Origin: Linum tenue
Taxonomy: Eukaryota; Streptophyta; Magnoliopsida; Malpighiales; Linaceae
DNA length: 64,000 nucleotides
NCBI GenBank assembly: GCA_946122785.1
Contig: CAMGYJ010000011.1
Location: forward strand, 15,376,001 to 15,440,000
Reading direction: 5' to 3'
The translations under genes were made by a program, and so were the position numbers. Shown piece after piece: positions 35,538 to 47,600 of this stretch (position 1 is the stretch's first letter; each line of letters opens with the position of its first letter). The notes below the pieces were generated by a model that did not search any database, had not been told where the DNA came from, and saw only the letters and a list, made by a program, of their open reading frames with translations.

Positions 35538-36330
35538 ATGTTGGGAAAGAGGATTTGTTGTTGAGAAAAATCAGAATGCAATCCAACGTGATTTGCTTCT
35601 GTTTATTGAGTTCTGTTTTATACACTTTTACAGGAGATACAGTTGAGAGAATGATGGGTAGTGGAGAAAGTACAGGAGAAGTGGAGAGGTTACAGGGAGA
35701 GAGAGGGCCGAGTAAAAGGCACAAAAATAAAAAGAATTGTTATTCTTTTCCTCTAATACGCCCCCGCAAGATGGAGGAGGTGTCTACGACTCCAATCTTG
35801 GACCGAAGAAGCAAGAACTGCGAGGCGGGTAGAGGCTTGGTCAGCATGTCGGCCAGTTGCTGCGCAATTGGTATATATCGGATACTGAGACGGCCAGACT
35901 GAACAAGTTGGCGAACAAAATGATAGTCGAGAGCTAAATGCTTCATGCGAGAGTGGAAAACCGGATTGGCACTGAAATAGGTGGCACCAAGATTATCTGA
36001 GAGGACAGTAGGAGACTCGGTGAGTGGTTGATGAAGCTCTTGTAAGAGATTGCGAACCCATTCCAGCTCAGCAGTCGAATGGGCAATGACACGATATTCA
36101 GCTTCTGTCTAGAGCGGGCAACTGTCCGTTGTTTCTGAGAACGCCATGAGATGAGAGTGGAGCCCAGGTAACCCAGATAGGCGGAGGTGGAGGTGCGATC
36201 ATCAATGTTCCCGGCCCAGTCAGAGTCGGCGAAGGCAGTGACGCGCATAGGAAGAGATGATCGCCGGATGGCCAATCCATAGGAGATAGTACCACAAACT
36301 TAGCGAAGTAGCCGTTTGAGGCACTGCCAA
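35538..36330 (-). mobile_element. Ty1/copia 3' end: RNase H remnant plus LTR
   Basis: The minus strand reads the copia RNase H end: AFADSDWAGNIDDRTSTSAY, LGSTLISWRSQKQRTVARS, then after stops and frame changes TEAEYRVIAHSTAELEWVRN, VFHSRMKHLALDYHFVRQLV and IPIAQQLADMLTKPLP. A polypurine tract with TTGCGGGGGCG (35758-35768) follows, then a short LTR-like stretch ending TCCCAACA beside TGGTATCAGAGCC (35525-35537), a primer site for initiator tRNA-Met. The 5' part of the element beyond 36330 is missing. An RNase H frame alone is not functional. Confidence 0.82.
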
Positions 36331-36640
36331 ACGAAAGATACTATTGATTAATCAATCAACTCAAACCCCAAAGATACTATTGATTAATCAATCAATCAAT
36401 CAAATTACCGCCGTCGTGTTAGGTTATCAGAGCCGCATCTTAATCGTTACATGTATGTACCGCCAGAACAACTCCGGCGCCCGCAAACTCAACGTCAGCC
36501 GCTGCCCTCTTGCCGTTGAATTTCATTTCACGGCTGCAAATTGCTACGTAGAGGCAAAATTGGAATTCTTCTATTAATATAATCTCAGGCCAACAAAGGT
36601 TCCAATTTAGTTCACCGAACCAATCCCCCAAACCTCTGCA

Positions 36641-36647
36641 TATAAAA
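36641..36647 (+). promoter_or_regulatory. TATA box of LTPG gene 3
   Basis: TATAAAA 114 bp before the start codon. Confidence 0.7.
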
Positions 36648-36760
36648 TCCCCCCCTTCCCTTCCCACAATTCCACTCACCCAAAGCAGAGCAGCAACCCA
36701 CATTTCAACCAGACCCACAAAAATTCTCAGAAACAGAGCAAAATCCAAAAATAAACTGCA

Positions 36761-37522
36761 ATGGGTCTGATCAAATCGGTGGGTCTAATGATGGTGGCTC
36801 TGCTCTGGGCAGGGGCTGCCGTCGACGCACAATCCAGCGGATGCACCAGCGTCCTCATCAGCATGGCCCCCTGCGTCAGCTACGTCACCGGAAGCTCCGC
36901 CGCTCCGTCGTCCTCCTGCTGCTCCCAGCTCGCCAACGTCGTCCGCTCCAACCCGAGGTGCCTCTGCGAGGTGCTCGACGGCGGAGCTGCTTCTTTGGGT
37001 GTCTCCATTAACAAGACGATCGCTCTGCAGATGCCCGCGGCGTGTAACGTGAAGACCCCGCCCGTCAGCAGGTGCAGCGGCGGAGGAGGAGATGCCCCGG
37101 CGAGCGCTCCTGCGCCAGGTGATGCTGCGTAGCCTCTCTACCTTCTCTTAGGTACTGAGGTTGTATGAAGTCAAGTGTTTGATATAACCAGCAAGTTTTC
37201 CATTAGTTGCTGGTAATCATTGTATTCTAGTCAAATTTACGTTTTAAAACTTGAAAATTTAAACTTTCATACTTTCAGGATATCAAAATCTTTCTACCTA
37301 GAATCATGCTTTTACTTAAAATTGTAGCCAAAATCTATTTTTTGGAAGTTTAAAAAACCTAAAATCTTAGGTTTTATGCTTCTAAATTACCCTTTTTCTT
37401 TTTAAATCTTGGACGGTGCAGGGGGACCGGAGACGGGTGGTGCCGGCGGCTCTTCTTTCTCCGGCGGGTGGAACGTTGTGTTGCTTGCCGTCATCATGGG
37501 GATGTATTGTCGGAGAGTATAA
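36761..37522 (+). CDS. GPI-anchored lipid transfer protein, LTPG type (gene 3)
   Basis: Exons 36761-37118 and 37422-37522, one GT-AG phase 1 intron of 303 nt, giving 152 aa. The signal peptide is MGLIKSVGLMMVALLWAGAA. The eight-cysteine motif reads GCTSVLISMAPC, SSCC, RCLC, PAAC, SRC. A short A/P/G-rich linker leads to a hydrophobic GPI-type end (WNVVLLAVIMGMYCRRV). If the intron stays in, the frame stops at 37130-37132, 12 bases into the intron, giving a 123-aa secreted form without the anchor signal. It lies opposite in strand to genes 1 and 2. Confidence 0.92.
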
Positions 37523-37574
37523 GTGGTGAAAGGAGATCTCATGCATGGCAGCTAATTATAGTGTGGAAGTCTTG

Positions 37575-37611
37575 TTTTCTTTCTTGCTTTCTTTCTTTCT
37601 TTCTTTCTTTA
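37575..37611. repeat. (CTTT)n microsatellite
   Basis: Runs of TTTC/CTTT units in the 3' flank of LTPG gene 3. Confidence 0.85.
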
Positions 37612-38498
37612 TGTTGTGTTGTTGGTGTTCAAGTATTCTCTCGACATTATTGTCGGTTTGTGTTGTTGCTTGCTTCAATATGTGTGTACGTCGTACGATA
37701 GGGGATGGAATGAGTGACTTGTGAATTCCCTCCTATCGTTAATGTTGTGTTTGTGTTGAAATAAAAAGAAAGATTGTTGTTGCTATAATTTGAATTCGGA
37801 TTGTTGTCGTCGAATGAAAATTACTAGATTTCGTCTACGTATGCTGTAAAATGTGTCTTTACACTTATAGTGAAGTTTATCTCTCTTATCCATGGACGTT
37901 TATAACACACATAATATTAGTAAATTATTTAAATCTACGTATTTTTTATTTTCTTGCATCATTAATCTTTTCTGTTTCTTTCTCACGGTTATATTTGTTA
38001 GAGATGCATGTGGATTCTGGAATGTGGATTTAGGGTTGAGAAAAGCAATTCATTGCGTCTGAAAGATAAGTAACTTTTACTCAATCATCGATCCAAAAAA
38101 AAATTAATCAGTGACCATCGACTACGAATGATCGTATCGAAAATGCTACCATATAAGTTAGTTGTTTTTTATTCTAATGGGTATAATTATGATTCTACCA
38201 GTAACATATTGGTGTAATCCTATTAATAAATTAAAACGAAAAATTCAATTAGTATTATGCTGATCTAATATCACCAAAACCAGATGGTGTTGCAGAGAAT
38301 TGCCAATTTAATTGAATAAAATTGACTGGTATAATATTTTCATAATATGTTCGTGCGCATCTTTTATCTATTTTTCCGCCAAAACTACACTAAAACATTC
38401 AAACATATTTTCACAATATGTTTGTGTCTACATTCGCTTCTTATTTTAGCCTTTTGATTAATGTTTATTCTGAAGAATTAGGAAATTGAATAATTCAA
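37612..38498. other. Downstream flank of LTPG gene 3
   Basis: AT-rich; no feature seen beyond the probable 3' UTR. Confidence 0.5.
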
Positions 38499-39075
38499 GG
38501 GTGCGTTTGGATAAGTGTATTTTAAATGTAAGGTATTTGAAATACTAGCATTTGAAATGGATGTATTTGAAGTATTAGCATTTGAAATACATGTAATTCA
38601 AATTCATTGTTTGGATACTCATTTGTAATTTGTTTGTATTTTTGTATTTTTTATTTTCAATTTTCAATTTTCTGGCCACTTACTACAAATTTTGGTAAAT
38701 TACAGTTTGGTACCTGAAATTATTTTTTCTTACAATTTAGTACCTAAACTTTTAAAATTTTACAAAAAGGTCCTGAAATTTTGATGGTAAAATTACATTT
38801 TGGTACCTTTATATGTTTTGCCTCACACTATAGTACCTAAACTTTTCATATTTTACAAATAGGTCCATTCTTTTGTTAGGAGGTATTTCAAATCACTAGT
38901 TGTTGAAATGTATTTGAAGTTGACAAAAAATACACTAGACATGTATTTGGAAATCACCCCATGAATTTGACACAAATCCAAATACCAAATGTAATTAATA
39001 TCCAAACACATGATTTGGTATTTGAAAATCCAAATCACAAATACCAAATCCAAATCCTTGTATCCAAACGCACCC
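38499..39075. mobile_element. Harbinger-like MITE, 577 bp
   Basis: Ends GGGTGCGTTTGGATA and TATCCAAACGCACCC are inverted. CAA flanks both sides (38496-38498 and 39076-39078). Inner ends share GTATTTG / CAAATAC words. A second repeat family is nested at about 38696-38880, with TTGGTACC and AGTACCTAAACTTTT; a relative lies at 41056-41215. Confidence 0.72.
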
Positions 39076-40810
39076 CAATAGTTTTTTTTGGCATACTCTA
39101 TTTCCTCCTATCCTCACTGCACAATTCCCCCATCGAGTCCATGAATTCGTTTATGTTAGAGTAGTTAAAATAGTTAGTGAAAATATCATATTAGTGGGAG
39201 AAGTAAAGTACAGTGGTTTTTAAGTTTGTTTTTAATTTTAATTTATTGAATAAAGTGGTTAATAGGCTTTGAGGAAAAGTGTGTTATTTAATTTGAGATA
39301 AATCGCATTACGCACATAGCATTCGGTATTAAACTTTTGGCTATTTAATGAATTTTTATTGATTAATATCAATAATTAATTAAATTTGAGTTCTGTGAAA
39401 CGATGTAGCCCTTGAGAAGGGAATTGACGTTGTCTTACAATAAAAAGACGTTTGGTCAGAAGATTGTTTTTCCAACGTTCTTCTTTTTCTTCCCGTTTTC
39501 CTTCTCAAGAACACAAACATAGAAGTCCGGAAAGATTGATTCTTTTGGACTTTGATTGGAAGACTCCTGAGGGTGGTTTGCTTAATTCCTACCATCAATA
39601 ACCTAATGGGGGAAAATAACACTTTTAGGAGAGTGATCAAAATTACAAACCTTCAATCTATTTTTTCTCCATATGTTTTCATGACAGTTTATATGCCCAA
39701 GCTTTTGCCCCCTTCAGTGTTGAGGAAATTGTTCACGTATACTATTTTCTTGCAACACAAGCAAATATATAAGATTAAGAAAAGCATGCAAAGACACATG
39801 CAAGCGTCCTAACCGATAGATTTCACTATCTCTCCTTAAGGAATCTTATTCCCCTCTAGTACCCAAGGTTATGGAATGATTCCTCCCAGGATAGAAAGGA
39901 AGTACCTTTTCCGCCGTAGCGGTACCTCAAACCCCGGAACCCATCGAACGCAGCGAACCGGCGAGAACCACAATTGACTCTATTTTCTCTTTGAAATAAA
40001 TGCAGAAAACTAGTTTTGGATTTTAGCAGAGTTTTGGTACCGGAAAAATCCATCTATATCTTGTAGTTAAATCTAGAGGGGGTATGGTGCTATTTATAGA
40101 GAAAGAAGGGGTGCTTACGAAGGGAGGCAACTCTTCGTATGGGTGGTTACACCCCAACCAACGCATTGGTTCGTTTTAAAATAATGAACCATTGCATCGG
40201 TTCGGTCCATGGTAGTTGGATCGGTTTGGTTTTCCAACCGCCTTATCAGTTCGGTTCGATTTGGTTCAACTCGGTTTGGTTCATTTGGTTACACAAACCA
40301 ATTAACCTCATATTACATCAAATCGATCGAATTCGACGCCGTGCCTTCCCACATCTTACCAACATGATACTTCAAGAGACTCTCTTGAATCTTTCCCCTT
40401 TCATTTTCATTCACACTACTAAAAATCCCAACATTCAGTTCTCGGTTCGTGACTGGAATTCATCACCTTGGATACAATCTTTGCCTTGTAGATCTCCTAG
40501 CTGTGCAAGATGGCCTTCTTTTGATCAGTAACCTTGGATACAATGGTGTGACGAATGAAAGCGGTATTGGAAAATGGGCATTTATGATGAATTGGCAATG
40601 TCTCTTTGCGCTATCTAGATACAGATATACAGACAGCGGTTGAACATGTTTTTTTGAGGATGGACCACAGGGAAATGTTTAAGATGTTTGGGCACACAGG
40701 TTAGATGTCATTGACGGTACAAAATTCAGAGATTTTTATCAGATGGTCATGGACTCATGGTGGTTACTCTTGATTTAGAGTAGAATTTAGCGTGGTGCGT
40801 ACTAGTATTT
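39076..40810. other. Intergenic DNA, possible decayed LTR
   Basis: The minus strand of 39850-40120 has a TATAAATAG box and resembles a retroelement LTR or leader, but no partner or domain was found. 40170-40300 is a run of GGTTCGGTTTGG-like words. No credible gene. Confidence 0.3.
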
Positions 40811-41331
40811 AGAGGTGGCAATTTTTAATCCAATCCACCAACCAATTAAATATATCCACCACTTTCGAGTGTCGCCTGATCAACAAAAGACGCAAAATAC
40901 CTTATTCCCTTTGCCCATATAACTTATTGAATTTGTGCACAACGGAGAAATGCGACGTTGAATCCTTTGCCCATATACCAACCAATTCAATCTATTTAAA
41001 TTCAATCCATTTGATTAAAATCCAATTGGATTGGTGGTCCATGGATACAAATGGCAAATTATGGTTTGGTACATATACTTTTTATATTTTACATTTTTGT
41101 ACCCAAATTTTTTATATACGAAAAATATCATTGGAAAATTACATTTTGGTACCTAAAATTTTTCATTATGACATTAGTACCTAAACTTTTCACATTTTAC
41201 ATATTGGTCCTTAGTTGAGGATGTCATTTGGATTCATGCATAATCCACTTGATCCAATCCATGAATCCACCAATCCATTTGATCCACCAATTCAATCCAC
41301 CAATCCATGGATCAATCTATTTGCCACCTCT
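40811..41331. mobile_element. hAT-like MITE, 521 bp
   Basis: Ends AGAGGTGGCAA and TTGCCACCTCT are perfect inverses over 11 bp, followed by CAATCCA/ATGGATT-type inner repeats. A copy of the TTGGTACC repeat family is nested at 41056-41215. No clear target duplication. Confidence 0.5.
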
Positions 41332-41536
41332 ATACCAACTGGGATGCCTATTATGTGGCAAAAATAGTCCTTTTTTGGGCTAGTTTAAAACATTTTTTTT
41401 TTCATTTGATTTTGCATGATAGCTAGATCTATCTGTATTCTTATTTCTTAACATATCTTGTAACACCCTAGCCCGACCGACTACTTTTACCAAATTGCCC
41501 TCGAGAAATCAAAATTTATTCAAAGAAAAAGGAATG

Positions 41537-42259
41537 GAGCACTTCTACTATGCTATATAGTATTGGTGCTTTAATGTACAACTTGAAGTTGTACCATAAC
41601 ATTAAATGTATAAGTTTAGGTTGTACCATAAAGGAATTTGTATCATTATGTTATGGTACAACTTTATAACTTGAAGTTGTACCATCACATAAGGTACAAG
41701 TTTAAGTTGTACCATAAAAGAATTTGTACAAAAAGTATAGGTACAATATGAAGTTGTATGGCTATTCAGTCCGGTCCGGTTAAATTGGCCCAAATTGATC
41801 CGGTCCAGTCCGGTTTTTTTGAAAATATAAGGACCGAAGATTGGATTGGATACAGTCCGGTCTTGATCCGGTCTTGACCCGGTCCGGTCCCAATTCGGTC
41901 TTGATTTTATATTGAGATTGTGGGAATTTGAGTGGCCTAAGGCCTAAAAGGGTGAGGAGTTGGTTAAGTTTTGTACTAAGTGCAAAGGTTTGTGACCGTT
42001 TATGCAAATTACCCTTAAGTTTTGGGTGTTGAGCTCTCTTATCCGGTCTTTATCCGGTTTTTTTACCTTAAATCTAAGCCCAAAGATTGGATTGGATTGT
42101 TTACTATCCGGTCCCGGTCCGGGTTATACGGTCCGGTTTCCGGTTTTTCATCCGGTCCCGGTCCAAATAGCCAGCCCTAACATTAAAAGTACAATTTCAA
42201 GTTGTACCAAAAGGTAAAAACCTATAACACCAATACTATATAGCATTGTAATATTCCTC
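41537..42259. mobile_element. MULE-type MITE with a second MITE nested inside
   Basis: The left end GAGCACTTCTACTATGCTAT and the inverted right end GAGGAATATTACAATGCTAT continue as ATAGTATTGGTG. Flanks AAAGGAATG (41528-41536) and AAAAGAATG (42260-42268) are a 9-bp target duplication with one mismatch. The body is made of AAGTTGTACC words. From about 41760 to 42180 it is interrupted by a hAT-like sequence with inverted ends TGGCTATT-GTCCGG / CCGGTCC-AATAGCCA. Confidence 0.78.
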
Positions 42260-42712
42260 AAAAGAATGATTAAAATATCATAAAATAATTTCAAATCACC
42301 AGTAGGAATATTTCGTTACAAAATCATAAATGAGCATCAGTCTCAAGCCTACTAATAAGATTAAATAAGTGAAAGTGGTTCGTTTGGAAACTTCTAAAAT
42401 CACTAACCCTTGCGACGATGACATCTCGAGCAACAACTTTATCTTAGTCGATGGTCCGAATACTCCTGCTTGCTTGCAGCTCCTGAATGCAGGCGTTGGG
42501 GTCAGTCCTAATCCTATATTTCATTCTATACATATATAATATAAAATCAAGCAACATGCATATGGGTGCAAATGTGATGCATTGTCTTAGTACATTATTA
42601 GAGGTACATTATTAGGAGTTCTTGAACTATAATTATGGGTATCTTGCATCTTTTATCTTATGACGGGCCCCTACCTCGACTTAGCTGGTGCCACTGCTCG
42701 CTTAACATGAGT

Positions 42713-42894
42713 TATGATCACCTGCGTTATGTATCATCGTCCTGGTGTCAAAACTGATGTATGCCAACCGCGTTACGCATCGCCGTCCGGTTGCATACCT
42801 AAACATGGGCAATGGAAACTGCGTTACGTATCACTGTCCAGTTTCATGCCTGATCAACTACTACGTTACGTTTCGCCGTCCAATAGTGATCCAT
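42713..42894 (+). repeat. Four hairpin units with a constant core and varying arms
   Basis: Cores at 42724-42742, 42770-42788, 42821-42839 and 42863-42881 follow the pattern GCGTTACGTATCGCCGTCC. Each is flanked by short arms that pair within the unit but differ between units: GATCACC/GGTGTC, GTATGCCAACC/GGTTGCATAC, GGCAATGGAAACT/AGTTTCATGCC, GATCAACTACT/AATAGTGATC. In every unit the left arm has one or two extra bases. Confidence 0.85.
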
Positions 42895-43951
42895 CGTGAA
42901 AAGTGGCTAGCTAAGTGAGGTTAACTTGTTCTTACTTATTAACTTGTTGACTTATATATGCTTGCCTTAATTAATCTCTCACCCAAGGAGAAATATAATT
43001 AAGTCGTACTTGCTTACATACTTGAAGAACTTAGTGATCTCCCACACAATGGGAAGATCCAACTTAATAACTTGCTTAACTTAGCAACTTGGGTTCAGCT
43101 TGATCTTTGATGAACATGATGCTATGTATGCTGAACATGCATAATAATCATAAATCATAACTTGAACATGAATCAATTAAATGCATAAACTTAAACACCG
43201 ATAGCACATAAGAGAAAATCATTTAATCCAAGTAACATGCATCATACATAATTCAAAAGGGAATACTAATTAGCCCCCTAAAACCACGCACCTTATTATG
43301 TCAAGTTGCGTGAAAATGATATTGCCTTCACTCAACGGACACTTGCTCTAAAAGAAGCGATTCGCCCTTGTGATCCTATAGCGAAATAGAAGTTAGATCG
43401 TTTAAATTTATGGGTTCTTAGCGACGGATTTAATGGGGTGGAGTACTTTGCAATGCTTGCAAATCACCGGGCTAGTTCAAACGCTATTGGATTTACTTGA
43501 GACCAAGGATCCCTCAATTTGACTTAAATTCCTCCCAATCAATCTATTAACCAGCTTAGGATGTCAATCATTAGATTAATTTCTCATACAATTTTGGTAG
43601 GTTAAAACTAATAACTTATCCATAATTTAACTTGGACAATCAGACCTTCCTCACCACAATAATTAGCATATTACAGTCTAATTTAATTTATCATATTACT
43701 CTACCGGACAAACTAACATCTTGCTAACTAAACTTAAATTAATTAGATTAACATACTAACCAGCTTAAGGAAACGCTATTAAGTTAACATATATATAACA
43801 TCCTAATTGACAACTAATCTAAATTACCTATTAACAATCTTAATTACAGTAATTCATAAATTCTCTATTTATCAATTTACAATTTATTCCAAATGATCAC
43901 GCCTAACTGATGTTTAGTAACTTGAGAATAAATGACAACTGATACAACGCT

Positions 43952-44002
43952 TTTAGTGACGGATCCAAGATCCGGTCACTGTGAACTATTACGGCTCGTT
44001 GC
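43952..44002. repeat. Left part of an element split by the LINE at 44012
   Basis: TTAGTGACGGATCCAAGATC and nearby GGTCACTG resemble inverted GTGACGG / CCGTCAC words at 48313-48362 (ACGGTCACTGAACCGTCACC). The two parts would form one element if the LINE were absent. Class unclear. Confidence 0.45.
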
Positions 44003-44011
44003 AAAAGGGCT

Positions 44012-44486
44012 GTGGCATGTATACTTAGCAGTCGATTTCCCATACATACCACATTCCCCACATATTAATGCGAAAGAGTGTGAGCGTGTCCCGGAGACCG
44101 AGCAGCCAGACCCCACGAATGGAAGAATCTATGGGGAGTGGATGACTGTGATGCGACGTAACAGGAGGCAACCGAGGAGACCTGACAATGGAAGCGAACA
44201 TAATGCAATTCATGTGAAGAATGCGTTCCATGTATTGCATGAGGAAATGCAGGAGGAGGTGATAGCCATGCATGCAACGTCAGAAGAGGTAGGGGAGAAA
44301 GAGGCTGGTAAAGGTAATGGGATGGTGAATGAGAGGGATGGGGACAAAGTAGGTCAATTGGGGAAGTTACATGCCACGAAGAATAAGGAGATGCTAAAAC
44401 AGAAGGGAGGAGAAGGGCAGAAGGTCGACGTTGGTCTAAAGAATGGTAGGTCTGAGGGGAAGAAAGGGGGGGAAACAGCCGGTTGA
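44012..44486 (+). pseudogene. LINE ORF1, C-terminal part
   Basis: The frame shows RIYGEWMTVMRRNRRQPRR, the motif common at the end of plant L1 ORF1 (RNA-binding protein), then a long lysine/glutamate-rich tail. The N-terminal part, including any zinc knuckles, is missing through 5' truncation; the open frame upstream of 44012 is chance. Confidence 0.7.
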
Positions 44487-44691
44487 AGTGGTGACAGGAG
44501 TGAGTCCGGGTGGGGAGGGCGGATGCTGGGAGAGAAGGATCAAATAGCAAAGCACAAGGAGGGTGGCGGAGGACTAAAAGTGTCCAATCTGAACCAAGTA
44601 AACAATCAGGAGTGCACGGAGGAAATACTCATACGTCCTCAAATAATAAAAATGGAAAAGGTGCGGGGAACCTATCCCCTTCGGGTCATAA

Positions 44692-47600
44692 ATGAGAATT
44701 CTGAGTTATAACTGCCACGGATTGGGGAGTAAGCGAGCAGTTAGAGGGTTGAAGTCGTTATTGCGACAAACCTCCCCGTCGGTAGTTTTTTTAATGGAAA
44801 CTAAGCAAACCGAGGATGAGAACGAAGAGACTCGCAAGGCGCTGGGGTTTAAGGATGGGACGAGTTGGTCGACAGACATTTCTGGTGGGGGTCGTGCTGG
44901 AGGCCTAAGCATTTGGTGGGCCGAGGAAGTTAATTTGACTGTTATGACAAAATCTTTGAATCATATTGACACAATGATAGAGGATGAGGGAGGTATATGG
45001 AGGTTTACTGGCATTTATGGTTGGTCGGAAGGAGAGGATAAACACAGAATCTGGGAGATGCATCGGCACCTAGCGGCTTAGTGGTCTAGACCCTGGCTTT
45101 ATGGGGGCGACTTCAACCAGATCTTATCGAGTGTAGAAAAGCGAGGTGGGAGATCGTCTGCGGATGCGGCTATGCTGGACTTTCATGAATGCCTTATTGA
45201 CTCGGGCTTGAGGGACTTGGGCTTTGAGGGCTATGAATTCACATGGGAAAATAGAAGTAGAGCGGGTGATTATATTGAGGAAAGACTGGATAGGTTTATG
45301 GGGTCTGATTCCTGGCTTGATCAACACCCTAATGTTTGTGTAAGACATTTGGATAGATCTAGATCGGACTACAGACCAATTGTTTGTGACACTTGTGGGG
45401 ATGAGGATGTAGAACCCCAGTGGGGATGGAGTTTTCAATTTGAGCCATTTTGGGCAAAGCATGAGGACTGTCAGAGAGTGGTGGCGGAAACTTGGGAGAC
45501 ACAGGGATCGAGGAGCACTTTGGGAAAGATCGAAGCCTGCAGGGACTCGCTGGAGCAGTGGAGCAAAGTTACCTTCCCAAGGTTCGGCTGACATAGATAA
45601 AAAATTCAACGAACCATGAAAGCTCTAGAGCGGATCCTTGTATCCGGAATAGTTCTCGCACAAAGAAGGCAGTTGGAGGCAGAGTTAGAAGAGCTATAAG
45701 ATAACGAGGAAAACTACTGGAAGCAAAGGTCCAGAGTGGATTGGCTTGATGGCGGGGATAAAAACACTAATTTTTTCCACCGAAAAGCTTCTGCAAGACG
45801 GAGGAGGAACACGATTCGGAAACTGAAGGAGGATGATGGTCGATGGTTCGTGGGGTAGGAAGGAACCTCGGAGTGTCTATTTAACTATTTTGTGAAATTT
45901 TTCACTGCAAGTGCTTTCCCCGATGCGACCCCAGTCATTGATTCCATGCATAGGTCGATCACCGATGACGACAATGCTAGATTGATGCAACCGTTGGAAA
46001 GGGAGGAAGTGGTTACTACTCTGAAACATATGGGTCCAAGAAAGGCACCGGGAGCTGATGGTATGCCGGTAATGTTCTTCCATAAATACTGGGGAATAGT
46101 GGGCGATGAAGTGGTTCAGACTGTGCCAGGGGTGATTGAACGTGGGGAGATGCCGGATCAGCTGGACCATACTCTGATTGCTCTGATTCCTAAAACTAAG
46201 AAGCCGGTGAGCCCTAAGGTGTTCAGAGCTACAACTCAGGAAATATGGAATTAAAGAAGATACTTCGAGATTACGAAAAGGGGTCTGGCCAGATGGTGAA
46301 ATTTGACAAGTCAGAGGTTTCGTTCAGCCCAAATGTTACAACCCACCAGAGTTTGGAGGTTGGTGGTATTTTACGGATGAAGAGAGTAGATCAACATAAC
46401 AAGTACCTAGGACTGGCAAGGGAAGCAGGGAGGTCGAAGAAGCTTTTGTTCCAGGATTTAAAAGATCGACTCAGGCAGAAACTGAAGGGGTGGAAAGAGA
46501 AGACACTATATGCGACAGCTCGTGAGGTACTGATTAAGTCCGTGGCTCAATCACAGTTCATTTATGTGATGTCAGTGTTCAAGATCCCGGATGGGATTAT
46601 AGATGAAGCCCATAGCTTGATCATGAACTTTTGGTGGGGTCAACGTGGCGAAGAGAGGCGATCACATGTTTTAAGACGGGAGGAACTCATAAGTCCGAAG
46701 GAGGAAGGAGGCTTGGGGTACAGGGATTTGAGGGGTTTCAATGCTGCCCTATTAGCTAAGCAGTTATGAAACCTAGTTCAACGTCCGGAGTCGCTCATTG
46801 CTCTCATTTTCAAAGCTAAGTATCATAAGAAGTCATCGATTCTTAATGCTCATGTGGGATATAGGTCGAGCTTTGTTTGGCGCAGCCAAATGAGTGCTCA
46901 GGAACTCCTTAACCAAGGTCTCCGTTGGCGCATCGGCACGGCACTGAAGTGAGAGTGTGGGGGGATCGGTGGATCCCTACCCTGCCTGGACAGTTCATCC
47001 CTTCAACGCCAGTTGGGTTGGCAGTAGATGTCCGGGTACGCGAGTTGGTGAGTTTAGAAGAGGAAGCTTGGGACTTAACGGTTTTGGAGAGCTGTTTTAC
47101 TAAGGATGTCGTTGAGGCTATTTTGCAGATCCCATTGCGGGGTAATGGCGAAATTGACACTTTAATCTGGCATAGCAGTCGGGATGGGAGCTACTCGGTA
47201 AAGGAAGGTTATCGTGAATGGTTAAAAGGGTACAAACTCTAGCATGGGGTGCATGAAGTTGGCGAAGCTCGGATTTGGAAGGAAGTATGGGGAATGCAAG
47301 TCCCGCCAAAAGTTAAGCATATCATGTGGAAGTTCATGAGGGAGATCTTACCTGTTGGATTTCTTGTCAACCATCGAAACCCAAGATGGGAAGATCGATG
47401 TCCCTTCTGTGATCACCAAGAAACCCAGGTTCATCGTTTTCATGCTTGTGAATGGGGGTCGAGAATTTGGAGAAAGGCTGAAATGGCGAGATGTTTTGAG
47501 CTGTGTGATGGAGTCTCTTGCTACGAATGGGTGAAGTCGGTGGTTGAATTGGGTGATGAGGATGGTCTCGAAAATTGGTGCATGCTATTATGGTTTCTCT

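Larger units (their letters stand above)
41459..43945 (+). repeat. Probable chromovirus-type LTR, disrupted
   Basis: It starts TGTAACACCC, a common start of plant chromovirus LTRs (Tekay/Del group). The right end is uncertain. The sequence is interrupted by a MULE-type MITE (41537-42259) and carries the hairpin units at 42713-42894. No internal domains are seen on either side, so it may be a solo LTR. Confidence 0.35.

Noticed and set aside
42713..42894. CRISPR-like array
   Set aside because: Only four uneven units in plant nuclear DNA; arms pair within units, unlike spacers.
42714..42899. 60-codon frame across the hairpin units
   Set aside because: Explained by the repeated units; no protein signal.
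44065..45609. Minus-strand frames of 161 codons each
   Set aside because: Antisense shadows of LINE ORF1 and ORF2.
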